Of a stretch of DNA of 64,000 bases, positions 1 to 10,306 are shown piece by piece. Position numbers and translations under genes: made by a program. Every line of letters begins with the position of its first letter. Positions within the stretch are counted from its first letter, which is position 1. This DNA comes from Dryocola sp. LX212. Its GTDB lineage: Bacteria > Pseudomonadota > Gammaproteobacteria > Enterobacterales > Enterobacteriaceae. Under the pieces are notes generated by a model, which was not told the origin of the DNA, did not search any database, and worked only from the letters and a program-made list of their open reading frames with translations. The stretch is from positions 992,001 through 1,056,000 of the forward strand of contig CP167917.1 of NCBI GenBank assembly GCA_041504365.1, given 5' to 3'.

Positions 1-81
1 TGAAGGCGTGCCATTGAGTAAGCTGGCAAACGACATTAACGGCATCAAAAGCATCGCAATAACGAGTGCGATCTTGGGCAT
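1..81 (-). CDS. yafK: YafK/DpaA (LdtF) L,D-transpeptidase-fold protein, 5' end only
   Basis: Only the first 27 codons are present; the gene runs off the left edge. The reverse strand reads MPKIALVIAMLLMPLMSFAS, a signal peptide (basic start, hydrophobic core, small residues before the cleavage point). It matches the E. coli YafK N-terminus as I remember it (MRKIALILAMLLIPCVSFAG). An AAGGA ribosome site lies about 10 bases upstream. YafK (DpaA/LdtF) is a periplasmic enzyme that releases Braun lipoprotein from peptidoglycan. In related genomes this gene lies just left of nqr/dinB, which supports the call. The catalytic domain cannot be inspected here. Confidence 0.8.
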   Translation of the reverse strand, partial: MPKIALVIAMLLMPLMSFASLLNGTPS

Positions 82-562
82 GCTGCGTGATTCCTTGATA
101 AAGCTCTAACCAAATGCCAGGACGGCACAAAAGACCCTGAATCAGACTAATCCGTATTCGGTGCGGTCACATTAGCACCATCAACAAAATTCGCAAGTAC
201 AAGTCGTAGGTTTTCAGAAAGGGATAGTAAATAATTCGCTGATAAAGTGAAAGAGTTGTTAGATTTGCGTAATAGCTCGCATTGCGGGCCTGAACTTTAC
301 CTAATTCTCCCCAATCCGGGCGGCAATAATGCTAAAATCCCCCCAAATAATGACCTGCGGATAAGAAAGGACGCTTTCCATAAGTCTGATGCCCTGGCCT
401 GGCCGGGACGACTTAGTCTCTGACGAGCGTTACGAATGGATGCATTTCCCCGCTTTCTTACCTGCCTGGCGTGTTTTCATGGTTGAGCACAGATTCAGCC
501 CATTCGTAGTCGGCTAGCGTTTTTGTCGGTTTTTAATAGCCTATTTTATACGTGATAACCTT
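82..562. promoter_or_regulatory. yafK-nqrA divergent intergenic region
   Basis: A non-coding stretch of 481 bases between the divergent yafK and nqrA starts. No convincing reading frame, tRNA or long palindrome is visible. The last 50 bases are T/A-rich and could hold the nqr promoter, but no hexamer pair stands out. nqrA lacks a strong Shine-Dalgarno sequence just before its ATG. Regulatory sites for the nqr operon and yafK are inferred to lie here. Confidence 0.4.
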
Positions 563-1906
563 ATGATAAAAATCAGAAAAGGTCTGGATTTGCCCATCGC
601 CGGCCTGCCCGAGCAGCACATTCATGATGGACCCGCGATTACACAGGTTGCCTTACTTGGCGAAGAGTACGTTGGAATGCGTCCCTCTATGCTGGTGAAA
701 GAAGGTGACCGCGTCCTGAAGGGACAGCCTCTGTTTGAGGATAAACGCAATCCAGGTGTGATGTTTACCGCGCCTGCCAGCGGCATCGTCAGCGCGATCC
801 ATCGCGGCGAACGCCGTGTACTGCAGGCAGTCGTCATTGATGTTCAGGGCGGGGAAGCTGTTGCTTTTGAACGTCATGCACCAGAATCACTGGCAACTCT
901 GCCCCGGGAAGTCGTACAGGCTCAGATGCTCTCTTCTGGCCTGTGGACGGCGATGCGTACTCGTCCATTTAGCAAAACGCCGCTGCCTGGCACGGTTCCT
1001 GCGGCTATTTTTGTCACTGCCATGGACACCAATCCGCTGGCAGCAGATCCACAGCCCATCATCCTTGCCCATCGCCAGATGTTCGACGCGGGCCTGACGC
1101 TGCTGTCGCGTCTCACGGACGGGAAAATCCACGTTTGCCAGGCCGGTGGCGGCAAGCTGGGTGGGCATCCTGTGGGTCAAGTAACCTTTAATGAATTCGC
1201 CGGGCCGCATCCAGCAGGGTTGGCGGGTACTCACATTCATTTCATCGAGCCGGTAAGCCAGCAAAAGCAGGTCTGGCACCTGAACTATCAGGATGTCATT
1301 GCCCTCGGCAAGCTGTTCATCGAAGGCGAACTGTGGAACGAACGAGTCATTTCACTGGCCGGTCCGCAGGTGAAGCAGCCCCGTCTTATCCGTACCTGTC
1401 TGGGGGCTTCTACCGTTGAGCTGACCCGTAATGAACTGCTGGAAGGGGAAAACCGTGTTATCTCCGGTTCGGTGCTGAGCGGCGTTAACGCCAGCGGCCC
1501 GCGAGCCTGGCTCGGTCGATTCCATTTGCAGGTGACCGTACTGATAGAAGGACGCGAGAAAGAGCTATTCGGCTGGGTTAAGCCGGGGGCCGATAAATTC
1601 TCGATCACGCGCACCACGCTTGGTCACTTCCTGAAACGTAAGCTGTTCAACTTCTCCACCGACACCAACGGTGGCGAGCGTGCAATGGTGCCCATCGGCA
1701 ACTATGAGCGCGTTATGCCGCTGGATATCCTGCCGACCATGCTGCTGCGTGACCTGCTGGCAGGTGACACGGACAGCGCGCAGGCGCTGGGCTGTCTGGA
1801 ACTGGATGAAGAAGATCTGGCGCTTTGTACCTATGTTTGCCCCGGGAAGTACGAGTATGGCCCGGTGCTACGCGAGGTCTTAACTCGCATTGAGCAGGAA
1901 GGATAA
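563..1906 (+). CDS. nqrA: Na+-translocating NADH:quinone reductase subunit A
   Basis: 447 residues, the usual NqrA length, starting [18 protein letters not shown] as in enteric and Vibrio NqrA. NqrA is the peripheral cytoplasmic subunit of the six-subunit Na+-NQR, which oxidises NADH, reduces ubiquinone and exports Na+. It has been placed near quinone binding. The start ATG has only a weak ribosome site, but the N-terminus fits the family. It is the first gene of nqrABCDEF-nqrM, with 3 bases before nqrB. E. coli K-12 lacks this operon; Klebsiella and Enterobacter relatives have it. Confidence 0.96.
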   Translation: MIKIRKGLDLPIAGLPEQHIHDGPAITQVALLGEEYVGMRPSMLVKEGDRVLKGQPLFEDKRNPGVMFTAPASGIVSAIHRGERRVLQAVVIDVQGGEAVAFERHAPESLATLPREVVQAQMLSSGLWTAMRTRPFSKTPLPGTVPAAIFVTAMDTNPLAADPQPIILAHRQMFDAGLTLLSRLTDGKIHVCQAGGGKLGGHPVGQVTFNEFAGPHPAGLAGTHIHFIEPVSQQKQVWHLNYQDVIALGKLFIEGELWNERVISLAGPQVKQPRLIRTCLGASTVELTRNELLEGENRVISGSVLSGVNASGPRAWLGRFHLQVTVLIEGREKELFGWVKPGADKFSITRTTLGHFLKRKLFNFSTDTNGGERAMVPIGNYERVMPLDILPTMLLRDLLAGDTDSAQALGCLELDEEDLALCTYVCPGKYEYGPVLREVLTRIEQEG

Positions 1907-1909
1907 CTC

Positions 1910-3148
1910 ATGGGCCTGAAGCAACTCTTTGAAAAAATCGAGCCGCACTTCACAAAGGGCGGCAAATTAGAAAAGTACTACCCGCTGTATGAAGCAACGG
2001 CCACGGTGTTCTACACGCCGGGTCTGGTGACGCCGGGCGCGTCCCACGTTCGTGATGCCATCGATCTGAAACGTATGATGATCCTGGTGTGGTTCGCGGT
2101 CTTCCCGGCCATGTTCTGGGGTATGTACAACGTCGGCATGCAAACAATCCCGGCGCTGAACAAGCTCTACGGGCCGGAACAGCTGCAGCAGGTTATTTCT
2201 GCGGACTGGCACTATGCTCTGGCACAGATGCTGGGGGTCAGCTTTACCCCGGATGCAGGCTGGCTGAGCATGATGACGCTGGGTGCGGTCTTCTTCCTGC
2301 CGATTTATATTACCGTTTTCCTGGTGGGTGGCTTCTGGGAAGTGCTGTTCTCCATCATTCGCAAACATGAGATTAACGAAGGCTTCTTTGTTACCTCCAT
2401 CCTGTTTGCGCTGGTGGTGCCGCCAACGCTGCCGCTCTGGCAGGCCGCACTGGGCATCAGCTTCGGCGTGGTTATCGCCAAAGAGATCTTCGGCGGTACC
2501 GGGCGTAACTTCCTGAACCCGGCGCTCGCCGGTCGTGCATTCCTCTTCTTCGCCTATCCTGCGCAGATTTCTGGTGACCTGGTGTGGACGGCGGCAGACG
2601 GCTTCTCCGGCGCGACGCCGCTTTCCCAGTGGTCCCACGGCGGCGGTGAAGCGCTGGTTAACGTCGTGACCGGGCAGCCGGTGACCTGGATGGATGCCTT
2701 CCTTGGCAATATTCCGGGGTCTATAGGCGAAGTTTCAACGCTGATGATACTGATCGGCGGCGCCATTATCCTGTTTGGCCGTGTCGCCTCCTGGCGCATC
2801 GTGGCCGGCGTGATGATCGGCATGATTGCCACAGCAACCCTGTTTAACTTCATCGGCTCCGACACCAACCCGCTGTTTGCCATGCCGTGGTACTGGCACC
2901 TTGTACTGGGTGGCTTCGCGTTCGGCATGATGTTTATGGCCACCGACCCGGTTTCCGCCTCCTTTACCAATAAAGGAAAATGGTGGTACGGCGCGCTCAT
3001 CGGCGTGATGTGCGTGCTGATTCGTGTGGTTAACCCAGCCTATCCGGAAGGGATGATGCTGGCGATCCTGTTCGCCAACCTCTTTGCGCCGCTGTTCGAC
3101 TACGTGGTGGTGCAGGCCAATATCAAGCGGAGGAAATCGCGTGGCTGA
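1910..3148 (+). CDS. nqrB: Na+-NQR subunit B, FMN-carrying membrane subunit
   Basis: 412 residues with many hydrophobic segments. The SGAT motif at residues 233-236 places Thr236 where FMN is covalently attached through phosphoester linkage in Vibrio NqrB. NqrB is the main Na+-translocating membrane subunit and also contacts riboflavin and quinone. It begins 3 bases after nqrA and overlaps nqrC by 8 bases, so translation is probably coupled. Flavin attachment requires the transferase ApbE, which is not encoded beside this operon. Confidence 0.96.
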   Translation: MGLKQLFEKIEPHFTKGGKLEKYYPLYEATATVFYTPGLVTPGASHVRDAIDLKRMMILVWFAVFPAMFWGMYNVGMQTIPALNKLYGPEQLQQVISADWHYALAQMLGVSFTPDAGWLSMMTLGAVFFLPIYITVFLVGGFWEVLFSIIRKHEINEGFFVTSILFALVVPPTLPLWQAALGISFGVVIAKEIFGGTGRNFLNPALAGRAFLFFAYPAQISGDLVWTAADGFSGATPLSQWSHGGGEALVNVVTGQPVTWMDAFLGNIPGSIGEVSTLMILIGGAIILFGRVASWRIVAGVMIGMIATATLFNFIGSDTNPLFAMPWYWHLVLGGFAFGMMFMATDPVSASFTNKGKWWYGALIGVMCVLIRVVNPAYPEGMMLAILFANLFAPLFDYVVVQANIKRRKSRG

Positions 3149-3935
3149 CGTAAAAAGTAACGATAGCATCGGCAGAACGCTGTTGGTGGTGCTGGTGCTT
3201 TGCCTGGTGTGTTCCATCGTGGTGGCGGGTTCTGCCGTTGGCCTCAAGTCTCGCCAGCAGGAACAAAAGGCGCTGGACAAGCAGCGTAATATTCTGGATG
3301 TGGCAGGTCTTGCGGTGCCGAAAATGACCGGTGAAGAAGTGAAAGCCACCTTTGAGTCTCGCATCACGCCGCGCCTGTTAGATCTGAAATCTGGTGAAAT
3401 GCTGGACAAAGACCCGGCAAACTACGATCAGGCTGCCGCCCTGCGTGACCCGCAGCAAAGCGTGGAGCTGACCGCAAGCGAAGACCGTGCCGGTATCAAG
3501 CGCCGCAGTAACATCGTGGAAATCTACCTGGTACGAGACGAACAGAATAAAGTGCAGGAAGTCGTGCTGCCGGTCTACGGGAAAGGTCTGTGGTCGATGA
3601 TGAACGCCTTTGTTGCACTGAACACCGATGGGCGCACTATTAAAGGCATAACCTACTACGATCAGGGAGAAACCCCGGGTCTGGGCGGCGAAGTCGAAAA
3701 TCCAAACTGGCGCGCCCAGTTCATCGGCAAGAAGCTGCTGGATGACAACGGCCAGCCAGCGCTGCGCGTTGTGAAAGGCGGTGCGCGTCAGGGCGACGAA
3801 TACGGCGTTGACGGCTTGTCCGGTGCGACGCTGACGTCAAACGGAGTACAACACACATTCGATTTCTGGATGGGCGAGCTTGGTTTCGGCCCGTTCCTGA
3901 AACAGGTTCGTGAAGGAGCGCTTAACAATGGCTGA
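3141..3935 (+). CDS. nqrC: Na+-NQR subunit C, FMN-carrying subunit
   Basis: 264 residues from a GTG start preceded by a strong GGAGG; the frame is open further upstream, but those codons overlap nqrB and do not look like NqrC. One N-terminal membrane helix (residues 12-34) anchors a periplasmic flavin domain. The DGLSGAT motif ends at Thr230, the expected site of covalent FMN attachment by ApbE. NqrC passes electrons within the complex to quinone-side cofactors. It overlaps nqrB and nqrD by 8 bases each, a tightly coupled arrangement. Confidence 0.95.
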   Translation: MADVKSNDSIGRTLLVVLVLCLVCSIVVAGSAVGLKSRQQEQKALDKQRNILDVAGLAVPKMTGEEVKATFESRITPRLLDLKSGEMLDKDPANYDQAAALRDPQQSVELTASEDRAGIKRRSNIVEIYLVRDEQNKVQEVVLPVYGKGLWSMMNAFVALNTDGRTIKGITYYDQGETPGLGGEVENPNWRAQFIGKKLLDDNGQPALRVVKGGARQGDEYGVDGLSGATLTSNGVQHTFDFWMGELGFGPFLKQVREGALNNG

Positions 3936-4566
3936 TATCTCAGGCATGAAAGAAGTTAAGCGGGTTCTGGTCAGCCCGCTGGTGGATAACAACCCAATCG
4001 CGCTGCAAATCCTCGGGGTTTGCTCGGCGCTGGCTGTCACCACCAAGCTGGAAACAGCCTTTGTCATGACGATTGCGGTTACGCTGGTCACGGCATTTTC
4101 CAGCATGTTCATCTCAATGATCCGCAACTTTATTCCTAACAGCGTGCGCATTATCGTGCAAATGGCGATCATCGCCTCGCTGGTGATCGTGGTCGATCAG
4201 ATCCTGCGGGCCTACGCCTACGAGATCTCCAAGCAGCTGTCGGTTTTCGTTGGCTTAATCATCACCAACTGTATCGTAATGGGCCGCGCAGAAGCCTACG
4301 CCATGAAGTCTCCGCCGCTGGCGAGCTTTATGGACGGCATCGGCAACGGTCTGGGCTACGGCGTGATCCTGCTGCTGGTGGGCTTCCTGCGTGAGCTGAT
4401 TGGCAGCGGCAAGCTGTTTGGCGTTACCGTCCTGCAAACCTTGCAGAACGGCGGCTGGTATCAGCCAAACGGCATCTTCCTGCTGGCGCCGAGCGCGTTC
4501 TTTATTATTGGCTTGTTGATTTGGGCGCTTCGCACCTGGAAGCCGGCCCAACAGGAAAAGGATTAA
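3928..4566 (+). CDS. nqrD: Na+-NQR subunit D, integral membrane subunit
   Basis: 212 residues from the ATG at 3928, which follows a GGAG ribosome site. An upstream in-frame start would add six non-family residues. About six hydrophobic helices fill the protein. NqrD pairs with NqrE, and each carries cysteines that together hold the intramembrane iron-sulfur centre of Na+-NQR. One cysteine lies in the first helix ([10 protein letters not shown]) and another in a central helix (IITNCIV), the pattern expected of this subunit. Overlaps the end of nqrC by 8 bases. Confidence 0.95.
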   Translation: MADISGMKEVKRVLVSPLVDNNPIALQILGVCSALAVTTKLETAFVMTIAVTLVTAFSSMFISMIRNFIPNSVRIIVQMAIIASLVIVVDQILRAYAYEISKQLSVFVGLIITNCIVMGRAEAYAMKSPPLASFMDGIGNGLGYGVILLLVGFLRELIGSGKLFGVTVLQTLQNGGWYQPNGIFLLAPSAFFIIGLLIWALRTWKPAQQEKD

Positions 4567-4572
4567 CAGACC

Positions 4573-5169
4573 ATGGAACATATGATCAGTCTGTTCGTGC
4601 GGGCGGTGTTTATTGAAAACATGGCGCTCGCCTTCTTCCTCGGCATGTGCACCTTCCTTGCTGTGTCGAAGAAAGTCTCTACCGCGTTTGGCCTCGGGAT
4701 TGCCGTAACGGTGGTGCTGGGTATCTCCGTTCCGGCGAACAACCTGGTATATAACCTGGTGCTGCGCGACGGTGCGCTGGTAGAAGGGGTGGATCTCAGT
4801 TTCCTGAACTTCATCACCTTTATCGGCGTTATTGCGGCGCTGGTGCAAATTCTTGAGATGATCCTCGATCGCTTTTTCCCGGCACTTTACAACGCGCTGG
4901 GCATCTTCCTGCCGCTCATTACCGTGAACTGCGCCATCTTCGGCGGCGTGTCGTTCATGGTGCAGCGTGACTACAATTTCAGCGAATCCATCGTTTATGG
5001 CTTTGGCTCCGGCATCGGCTGGATGCTGGCGATTGTCGCCATGGCGGGTATTCGCGAGAAGATGAAGTACGCCAACGTGCCCGCAGGACTGCGCGGCTTA
5101 GGGATCACCTTTATCACCACCGGACTGATGGCGCTGGGCTTCATGTCATTCTCCGGCGTGCAGCTGTAA
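4573..5169 (+). CDS. nqrE: Na+-NQR subunit E, integral membrane subunit
   Basis: 198 residues, six predicted membrane helices, homologous to NqrD and to RnfA. Cysteines in helix 1 ([10 protein letters not shown]) and in a central helix ([12 protein letters not shown]) are in the positions used for the intramembrane iron centre shared with NqrD. The gene starts 6 bases after nqrD; an AAGGA sequence at the nqrD end serves as ribosome site. Length and sequence fit Vibrio and Klebsiella NqrE. It acts in the inner membrane as part of the sodium pump. Confidence 0.95.
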   Translation: MEHMISLFVRAVFIENMALAFFLGMCTFLAVSKKVSTAFGLGIAVTVVLGISVPANNLVYNLVLRDGALVEGVDLSFLNFITFIGVIAALVQILEMILDRFFPALYNALGIFLPLITVNCAIFGGVSFMVQRDYNFSESIVYGFGSGIGWMLAIVAMAGIREKMKYANVPAGLRGLGITFITTGLMALGFMSFSGVQL

Positions 5170-5181
5170 GGGCGGAAAGTT

Positions 5182-6405
5182 ATGGAAATTATTCTTGGCG
5201 TGGTGATGTTCACGCTGATCGTGCTGGCGCTGGCGCTGCTGATCCTGTTTGCTAAATCAAAGCTGGTGAACTCCGGCGATGTGCTGATTGAAGTCAACAA
5301 CGATGCGGACAAACAGTTCCACGCCCCGGCAGGCGACAAGCTGCTCAACACGCTTTCAAGCCAGGGGATCTTTATCTCTTCGGCCTGCGGCGGTGGCGGC
5401 TCCTGCGGCCAGTGTCGGGTTAAAATCAAAGAGGGCGGCGGTGATATCCTGCCGACCGAGCTTTCCCATATCAGCAAGCGCGAGGCCAAAGAGGGCTGCC
5501 GTCTGGCCTGCCAGGTCGCCGTGAAGCAGGATATGAAAATTGAGCTGCCGGAAGAGATCTTCGGCGTCAAAAAATGGGAATGCGAAGTTATCTCCAACGA
5601 TAACAAAGCGACGTTCATCAAAGAGCTGAAGCTGCGCATCCCTGACGGTGACGTGGTGCCGTTCCGCGCGGGTGGCTACATTCAGATTGAATCGCCGCCG
5701 CACGAAGTTAACTACGCTGACTTCGACGTGCCGGAAGAGTACCGCGGCGACTGGAACAAATTTAATCTGTTCCGCTTTAAGTCGGTGGTCAAAGAACCGT
5801 GCGTGCGTGCTTACTCCATGGCGAACTACCCGGAAGAAGAGGGCATTATCATGCTCAACGTCCGTATCGCCACGCCGCCACCGAACGTGCCGGACGCACC
5901 GCCGGGGATCATGTCTTCGTATATCTGGTCGCTGAAAGCGGGTGATAAAGTGACGATTTCCGGGCCGTTTGGTGAGTTCTTTGCCAAAGACACCGATGCG
6001 GAAATGGTGTTTATTGGCGGCGGTGCGGGTATGGCACCGATGCGCTCCCATATCTTCGACCAGCTTAAGCGCCTGAACAGCAAGCGCAAAATCAGCTTCT
6101 GGTACGGTGCGCGCTCGCTGCGTGAGATGTTCTATGAAGATGAGTTTGAACAGCTGGCGCGGGACAATCCGAACTTCACCTTCAACGTGGCGCTGTCGGA
6201 TCCGCAGCCGGAAGACAACTGGACGGGCTACACCGGCTTTATCCATAACGTATTGCTGGAAAACTATCTGCGCAACCACCCGGCGCCGGAAGACTGTGAG
6301 TTCTACATGTGCGGGCCGCCGATGATGAACGCAGCGGTGATCAAAATGCTCAAAGACATGGGCGTAGAGGATGAGAACATCATGCTCGACGACTTTGGCG
6401 GCTGA
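5182..6405 (+). CDS. nqrF: Na+-NQR subunit F, NADH dehydrogenase with 2Fe-2S and FAD
   Basis: 407 residues, full length. An N-terminal helix (3-25) anchors the protein. A ferredoxin-type domain follows with cluster cysteines C69, C75, C78 and C110 (motif [11 protein letters not shown], then a later C). A ferredoxin-reductase module then shows the FAD motif RAYSMANYP and an NADH-binding stretch [13 protein letters not shown]. NqrF is the electron entry point: NADH to FAD to 2Fe-2S. Starts 12 bases after nqrE behind a purine-rich ribosome site. Followed at 11 bases by nqrM. Confidence 0.97.
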   Translation: MEIILGVVMFTLIVLALALLILFAKSKLVNSGDVLIEVNNDADKQFHAPAGDKLLNTLSSQGIFISSACGGGGSCGQCRVKIKEGGGDILPTELSHISKREAKEGCRLACQVAVKQDMKIELPEEIFGVKKWECEVISNDNKATFIKELKLRIPDGDVVPFRAGGYIQIESPPHEVNYADFDVPEEYRGDWNKFNLFRFKSVVKEPCVRAYSMANYPEEEGIIMLNVRIATPPPNVPDAPPGIMSSYIWSLKAGDKVTISGPFGEFFAKDTDAEMVFIGGGAGMAPMRSHIFDQLKRLNSKRKISFWYGARSLREMFYEDEFEQLARDNPNFTFNVALSDPQPEDNWTGYTGFIHNVLLENYLRNHPAPEDCEFYMCGPPMMNAAVIKMLKDMGVEDENIMLDDFGG

Positions 6406-6416
6406 CAGGAGCCCCT

Positions 6417-6641
6417 ATGCTGACCGTATTTATCGCCACCTTTGCGATATTCCTGCTGGTTGTATTTGGCATGTCGCTGGGCTTTATCGTGAAGCGAAAA
6501 TCCATTCAGGGCAGCTGCGGTGGTATCGCAGCGCTCGGTATGGAGAAGGTGTGTAACTGCCCGGAACCCTGCGACGCGCGTAAAAAACGCATGGCGCAGG
6601 CGGAACGGCAGGCCAGATACAAAGACCGACAAATACTGTAG
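6417..6641 (+). CDS. nqrM: NqrM, Na+-NQR maturation protein (DUF539)
   Basis: 74 residues: one N-terminal membrane helix (about 3-25), then a cytoplasmic tail with cysteines in GSCGG and CNCPEPC. These are the hallmark of NqrM/DUF539, needed to assemble the NqrD/NqrE iron centre. An AGGAG ribosome site sits just ahead of the ATG. It follows nqrF directly; in Vibrio and Klebsiella operons as I recall them, apbE lies between or next to these genes, and here it is missing. A REP pair follows the stop codon. Confidence 0.92.
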   Translation: MLTVFIATFAIFLLVVFGMSLGFIVKRKSIQGSCGGIAALGMEKVCNCPEPCDARKKRMAQAERQARYKDRQIL

Positions 6642-6648
6642 TTTTTCA

Positions 6649-6772
6649 GATGACGCTGCGCTTATCTAACCTACGCTTGTTTTCCGTAGGCCTGATAAGC
6701 GCAGCGTCATCCGGCAATTCCCTCGAGATCCATGAATTATCGTAGATCGGATAAGCGAAGCGCCATCCGACA
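6649..6772. repeat. REP/BIME cluster after nqrM
   Basis: A head-to-head pair at 6649-6714 (GATGACGCTGCGCTTATC ... GATAAGCGCAGCGTCATC) forms a long hairpin. A third, diverged copy (CGGATAAGCGAAGCGCCATC) ends near 6772. These are enteric repetitive extragenic palindromes, probably stabilising or ending the nqr transcript. Confidence 0.85.
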
Positions 6773-6806
6773 ATCCCCCAACGAATTGCCATGCTCACAC
6801 TTTTAA

Positions 6807-6822
6807 CTGTATACTTATCCAG
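6807..6822 (+). promoter_or_regulatory. LexA (SOS) box of dinB
   Basis: CTGTATACTTATCCAG fits the LexA consensus CTG-N10-CAG exactly and lies 24-39 bases ahead of dinB. E. coli dinB carries a very similar SOS box at the same place. It implies damage-inducible expression of polymerase IV. Confidence 0.9.
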
Positions 6823-6845
6823 TTAAATAACCGGGCCAGATGAGT

Positions 6846-7901
6846 ATGCGCAAAATCATTCATGTCGATATGGACTGCTTCTTTGCCGCCGTTGAGATGC
6901 GTGATAATCCAGCCCTGCGCGATGTACCGCTGGCGATAGGCGGCAGCACCCAGCGCCGCGGCGTGATCAGCACAGCCAACTATCCGGCGCGCAAATACGG
7001 CGTCCACAGCGCAATGGCTACGGCCACGGCGCTTAAACTCTGCCCACATCTCACTTTACTGCCCGGGCGTTTTGATGCCTATAAAGAAGCCTCGAACCAT
7101 ATCAGGGAAATTTTCTCACGCTATACCGCGCTGATTGAACCGCTCTCGCTGGACGAGGCTTATCTGGACGTGTCTGACAGCCCGCACTGCTACGGTTCGG
7201 CGACGTTAATGGCCCGGGAAATTCGTCAGGCTATTTCTGACGAGCTGGATCTCACCGCCTCTGCTGGCATCGCGCCGGTTAAGTTCCTCGCCAAAATTGC
7301 TTCCGATCTCAACAAACCCAACGGACAGTATGTGATTACGCCCGAAGAGGTGCCTGCTTTTCTGGAAACCTTATCGCTCGCGAAGATCCCCGGCGTCGGC
7401 AAAGTCACCGCTGGCAAGCTTGAAAGCCTGGGGCTGCGCACCTGTGCTGACGTGCAGAAAACCGATCTCGCCTCCTTGCTTAAAAGCTTCGGTAAATTTG
7501 GCCGCGTGATTTGGGAGCGCAGCCAGGGCATAGACGAGCGGCAAATCAGCAGCGACAGGCAGCGCAAATCCGTAGGCGTGGAGCGAACCCTGGCGGAAGA
7601 TATTCATGAATGGGCAGACTGCGAGGCCATTATTGAGCAGCTCTACCCGGAGCTGGAAAGAAGGCTTAAGAAGGAGAGGCCTGACCTGCTGATTGCGCGG
7701 CAGGGCATCAAGCTCAAGTTCAATGACTTCCAGCAGACGACGCAGGAGCACGTCTGGCCGCAGCTGAACAAAGACGACCTGATCGCCACCGCCAGAAAAA
7801 CCTGGGATGAGCGTCGGGGAGGGCGAGGTGTCAGGCTGGTGGGATTGCACGTGACGCTGCTGGATCCGCAGCTTGAGCGGCAGTTATTGCTGGGGTTATG
7901 A
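6846..7901 (+). CDS. dinB: DNA polymerase IV (translesion polymerase)
   Basis: 351 residues if started at the second ATG ([17 protein letters not shown]), the E. coli length; an ATG two codons upstream (6840) is also possible because the ribosome site is weak. Y-family polymerase: metal ligand D8 and the SLDEAYLDV motif (D103, E104) form the active site. A helix-hairpin-helix segment ([17 protein letters not shown]) is also visible. The C-terminal [10 protein letters not shown] is the beta-clamp-binding tail. It copies damaged DNA with reduced fidelity. Controlled by the LexA box upstream; ends in a hairpin shared with convergent pepD. Confidence 0.97.
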   Translation: MRKIIHVDMDCFFAAVEMRDNPALRDVPLAIGGSTQRRGVISTANYPARKYGVHSAMATATALKLCPHLTLLPGRFDAYKEASNHIREIFSRYTALIEPLSLDEAYLDVSDSPHCYGSATLMAREIRQAISDELDLTASAGIAPVKFLAKIASDLNKPNGQYVITPEEVPAFLETLSLAKIPGVGKVTAGKLESLGLRTCADVQKTDLASLLKSFGKFGRVIWERSQGIDERQISSDRQRKSVGVERTLAEDIHEWADCEAIIEQLYPELERRLKKERPDLLIARQGIKLKFNDFQQTTQEHVWPQLNKDDLIATARKTWDERRGGRGVRLVGLHVTLLDPQLERQLLLGL

Positions 7902-7936
7902 AAGTCCCCTGACCCTAAAAGGGAAAGGGGACTTTT
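7901..7936. terminator. dinB-pepD bidirectional terminator
   Basis: AAAGTCCCCT (7901-7910) and AGGGGACTTT (7926-7935) form a perfect 10-base stem starting at the dinB stop codon, with short T runs on both strands. It fits a rho-independent terminator serving dinB and possibly pepD readthrough. Confidence 0.75.
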
Positions 7937-7984
7937 CATTGCTCCCTCGCCCTTAGGTAAGAGGCCCGGGGTGAAGGGAGAAGC

Positions 7985-9442
7985 TTACTTTGCAGGAATC
8001 GCTTTCAGCAGTTCGGTCAGCAGGATCCAGTACTGGCCCACGCTTGCGATATGCACCTGCTCATCCGGGGAGTGCGGCCCGGTAATGGTTGGCCCAATCG
8101 ACACCATATCCATCTCCGGATAAGGCTTCTTGAACAGACCACATTCGAGACCCGCATGGATAACCATGATGTTCGGCGTCTTGTTGAACAGCTTTTGGTA
8201 GGTTTCACGAACCAGCGCCATCACCGGGGAAGCCGCATCCGGCTGCCAGCCTGGGTAGCTGCCTTTAGCCACGGTCTGCGCGCCAGCCAGCTGGCCTACA
8301 GATTCCAGCATGCTCACCACGTAGTCTTTACCGGTATCGATAAGGGAGCGGATCAGACAGATGATTTCCGCGCTCTCTTCGCTCAGGGTAACCACGCCCA
8401 CGTTAAGGGAAGTTTCAACCACGCCTTTTACCGCATCAGAGTTGCGGATCACGCCGTTTGGCGTGGCGTTCAGCAGCCTGATAAAGGTGTCACGGCTGTT
8501 TGCCGTCAGGGCAGCTTTATCCGTGCTGGTTGCTTCGACCAGAACGGTGGTGTTTTTCTCCACCGCGCCCAGCTCGTTTTGCAGAACTGCCAGATACTGA
8601 CCTGCCAGATCTTTCAGCTGTGCTGCTTTAGCCGCAGGAACGGCCAGTACGGCTGAGCCTTCACGTGGGATGGCGTTACGCAGGGTGCCACCGCTGAAGT
8701 CGATCAGACGCGCATCAAGCTCCGCCGCGTGGGTAAACAGGAAGCGGGCCAGAAGCTTGTTGGCGTTGCCTAAACCCAGATGGATTTCAGCGCCGGAGTG
8801 GCCGCCTTTCAGGCCTTTGATGGTCAGCTTGAAGGTGTCGAAGCCAGCCGGAACCGCTTCGCGTTGCACCGGCAGGGTGGAGATAAAATCAATCCCGCCC
8901 GCGCAGCCCATGTAGATTTCACCTTCTTCTTCTGAGTCGGTGTTAATCAGTATATCGGCCTGTAGCCAGCCGGCCTGAAGGCCGAAAGCCCCGTCCATAC
9001 CGGCTTCTTCGGTCATGGTCAGCAACACTTCCAGCGGGCCGTGCGCGACGGTGTCGTCTGCCAGTACGGCCAGCGCGGACGCCATACCGATACCGTTATC
9101 CGCGCCCAGCGTGGTACCGCGAGCTTTTACCCACTCGCCATCGACATATGGCTGGATAGGATCTTTAGTGAAGTCGTGCACGGTGTCGTTGTTTTTCTGC
9201 GGCACCATATCGAGGTGCGCCTGCAGAACAACCGGTTTACGGTTTTCCATACCGGCGGTGGCAGGTTTGCGGATCAGGATGTTGCCCACCTGGTCGCGCT
9301 CAACGTGCAGGCCTTTTTCTTTTGCCCAGGATAGAATGTGTTCCGCCAGTTGCTCTTCATGATAAGACGGGTGCGGAATGGAACAGATTTTGGCAAAAAT
9401 ATCCCACAGCGGCTGCGGGGATAATTGAGACAATTCAGACAC
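7985..9442 (-). CDS. pepD: Peptidase D (aminoacyl-histidine dipeptidase)
   Basis: 485 residues from a GTG at 9442 (VSELSQLSPQPLWDIFAKIC), the same length and start as E. coli PepD; a GGGAG ribosome site precedes it. The frame is open further upstream, but those 34 codons are not family-like. M20 metallopeptidase: metal ligands are visible in QAHLDMVPQK (H, D), LGADNGIGMA (D), TMTEEAGMDGA (E, E) and the C-terminal IHAGLECGLF. A cytoplasmic dizinc enzyme hydrolysing carnosine-like and other dipeptides. Divergent from gpt, convergent with dinB. Confidence 0.97.
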   Translation of the reverse strand: MSELSQLSPQPLWDIFAKICSIPHPSYHEEQLAEHILSWAKEKGLHVERDQVGNILIRKPATAGMENRKPVVLQAHLDMVPQKNNDTVHDFTKDPIQPYVDGEWVKARGTTLGADNGIGMASALAVLADDTVAHGPLEVLLTMTEEAGMDGAFGLQAGWLQADILINTDSEEEGEIYMGCAGGIDFISTLPVQREAVPAGFDTFKLTIKGLKGGHSGAEIHLGLGNANKLLARFLFTHAAELDARLIDFSGGTLRNAIPREGSAVLAVPAAKAAQLKDLAGQYLAVLQNELGAVEKNTTVLVEATSTDKAALTANSRDTFIRLLNATPNGVIRNSDAVKGVVETSLNVGVVTLSEESAEIICLIRSLIDTGKDYVVSMLESVGQLAGAQTVAKGSYPGWQPDAASPVMALVRETYQKLFNKTPNIMVIHAGLECGLFKKPYPEMDMVSIGPTITGPHSPDEQVHIASVGQYWILLTELLKAIPAK

Positions 9443-9604
9443 GTTAAGTCTCCCAGGTTTCGAATTTTTGGCTTGCTGGTCACGGTCCGGACCAGGCTCA
9501 GTTTCACTGCAAGCGGGGCTTGCGCGATGGTCTGAGAATACCACTAACTCTCAGGCCGTGACGACCCAATCCACTTAAAAACAGTTGCTCCCGGCCCGCA
9601 ACGC

Positions 9605-9633
9605 TGGTTTTTAGTGCGTCAGATCTCTATAAT
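9605..9633 (+). promoter_or_regulatory. Likely sigma-70 promoter of gpt
   Basis: A perfect -10 hexamer TATAAT at 9628-9633 lies 63 bases before gpt. With a 17-base spacer the -35 would be TGGTTT at 9605-9610, a poor match. The region resembles the gpt leader of E. coli. Moderate-to-low confidence because of the weak -35. Confidence 0.4.
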
Positions 9634-9696
9634 CTCGCGCAACCAAAACCCCTTTGAACATTTTTAAGCCGTTAATAATAGGCCGGGATACATCAC

Positions 9697-10155
9697 ATGA
9701 GCGAAAAATACGTCGTCACCTGGGACATGTTGCAGATTCACGCGCGCAAGCTGGCCAGCCGCCTGCTGCCTGCAGAACAGTGGAAAGGCATCATTGCCGT
9801 TAGCCGTGGCGGTCTGGTACCAGGCGCACTGCTGGCGCGTGAACTGGGTATTCGTCATGTTGATACCGTCTGTATCTCCAGCTACGACCACGACAACCAG
9901 CGCGAGCTGACCGTGCTGAAGCGTGCTGAAGGCGACGGCGAAGGCTTCATCGTCATTGACGATTTGGTTGATACCGGCGGCACCGCCGTTGCGATCCGCG
10001 AAATGTACCCGAAAGCGCATTTCGTCACTATCTTTGCCAAACCAGCAGGCCAGCCGCTGGTTGACGACTATGTGATTGATATCCCGCAGGACACCTGGAT
10101 CGAACAGCCGTGGGATATGGGCGTTGTGTTTGTGCCGCCGTTAGCCGGTCGTTAA
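9697..10155 (+). CDS. gpt: Xanthine-guanine phosphoribosyltransferase
   Basis: 152 residues, nearly identical in sequence and length to E. coli Gpt. The PRPP-binding signature is [14 protein letters not shown], with its two aspartates followed by the TGGTA loop. It salvages guanine, xanthine and hypoxanthine to nucleoside monophosphates with PRPP; peripheral to the inner membrane. Monocistronic by context: pepD diverges upstream, and an ERIC element and a terminator lie downstream. Confidence 0.98.
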   Translation: MSEKYVVTWDMLQIHARKLASRLLPAEQWKGIIAVSRGGLVPGALLARELGIRHVDTVCISSYDHDNQRELTVLKRAEGDGEGFIVIDDLVDTGGTAVAIREMYPKAHFVTIFAKPAGQPLVDDYVIDIPQDTWIEQPWDMGVVFVPPLAGR

Positions 10156-10157
10156 TA

Positions 10158-10280
10158 GCCGTCATCCTTTGAGCTGCAGGGGGGGTGGCTGCACTCCCTC
10201 ACCCCAGTCACTTACTCAAGTAAGCTCCTGGGGATTCACTCCCTTGCCGCCTACCTGCAACGCAAGTGATATAGTCTATT
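10158..10280. repeat. ERIC element (enterobacterial repetitive intergenic consensus)
   Basis: The core CTCACCCCAGTCACTTACT followed by TAAGCTCCTGGGGATTCACT matches the two classic ERIC-PCR primer regions, facing each other around a central palindrome. Flanks (GAGCTGCAGG ... TTGCCGCCTACCTGCAA) also fit the roughly 125-base ERIC consensus. It is located between the gpt stop codon and its terminator, so it is transcribed with gpt. Confidence 0.9.
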
Positions 10281-10306
10281 TTAATTGGTAGCTTTGCATA
10301 GATTTA

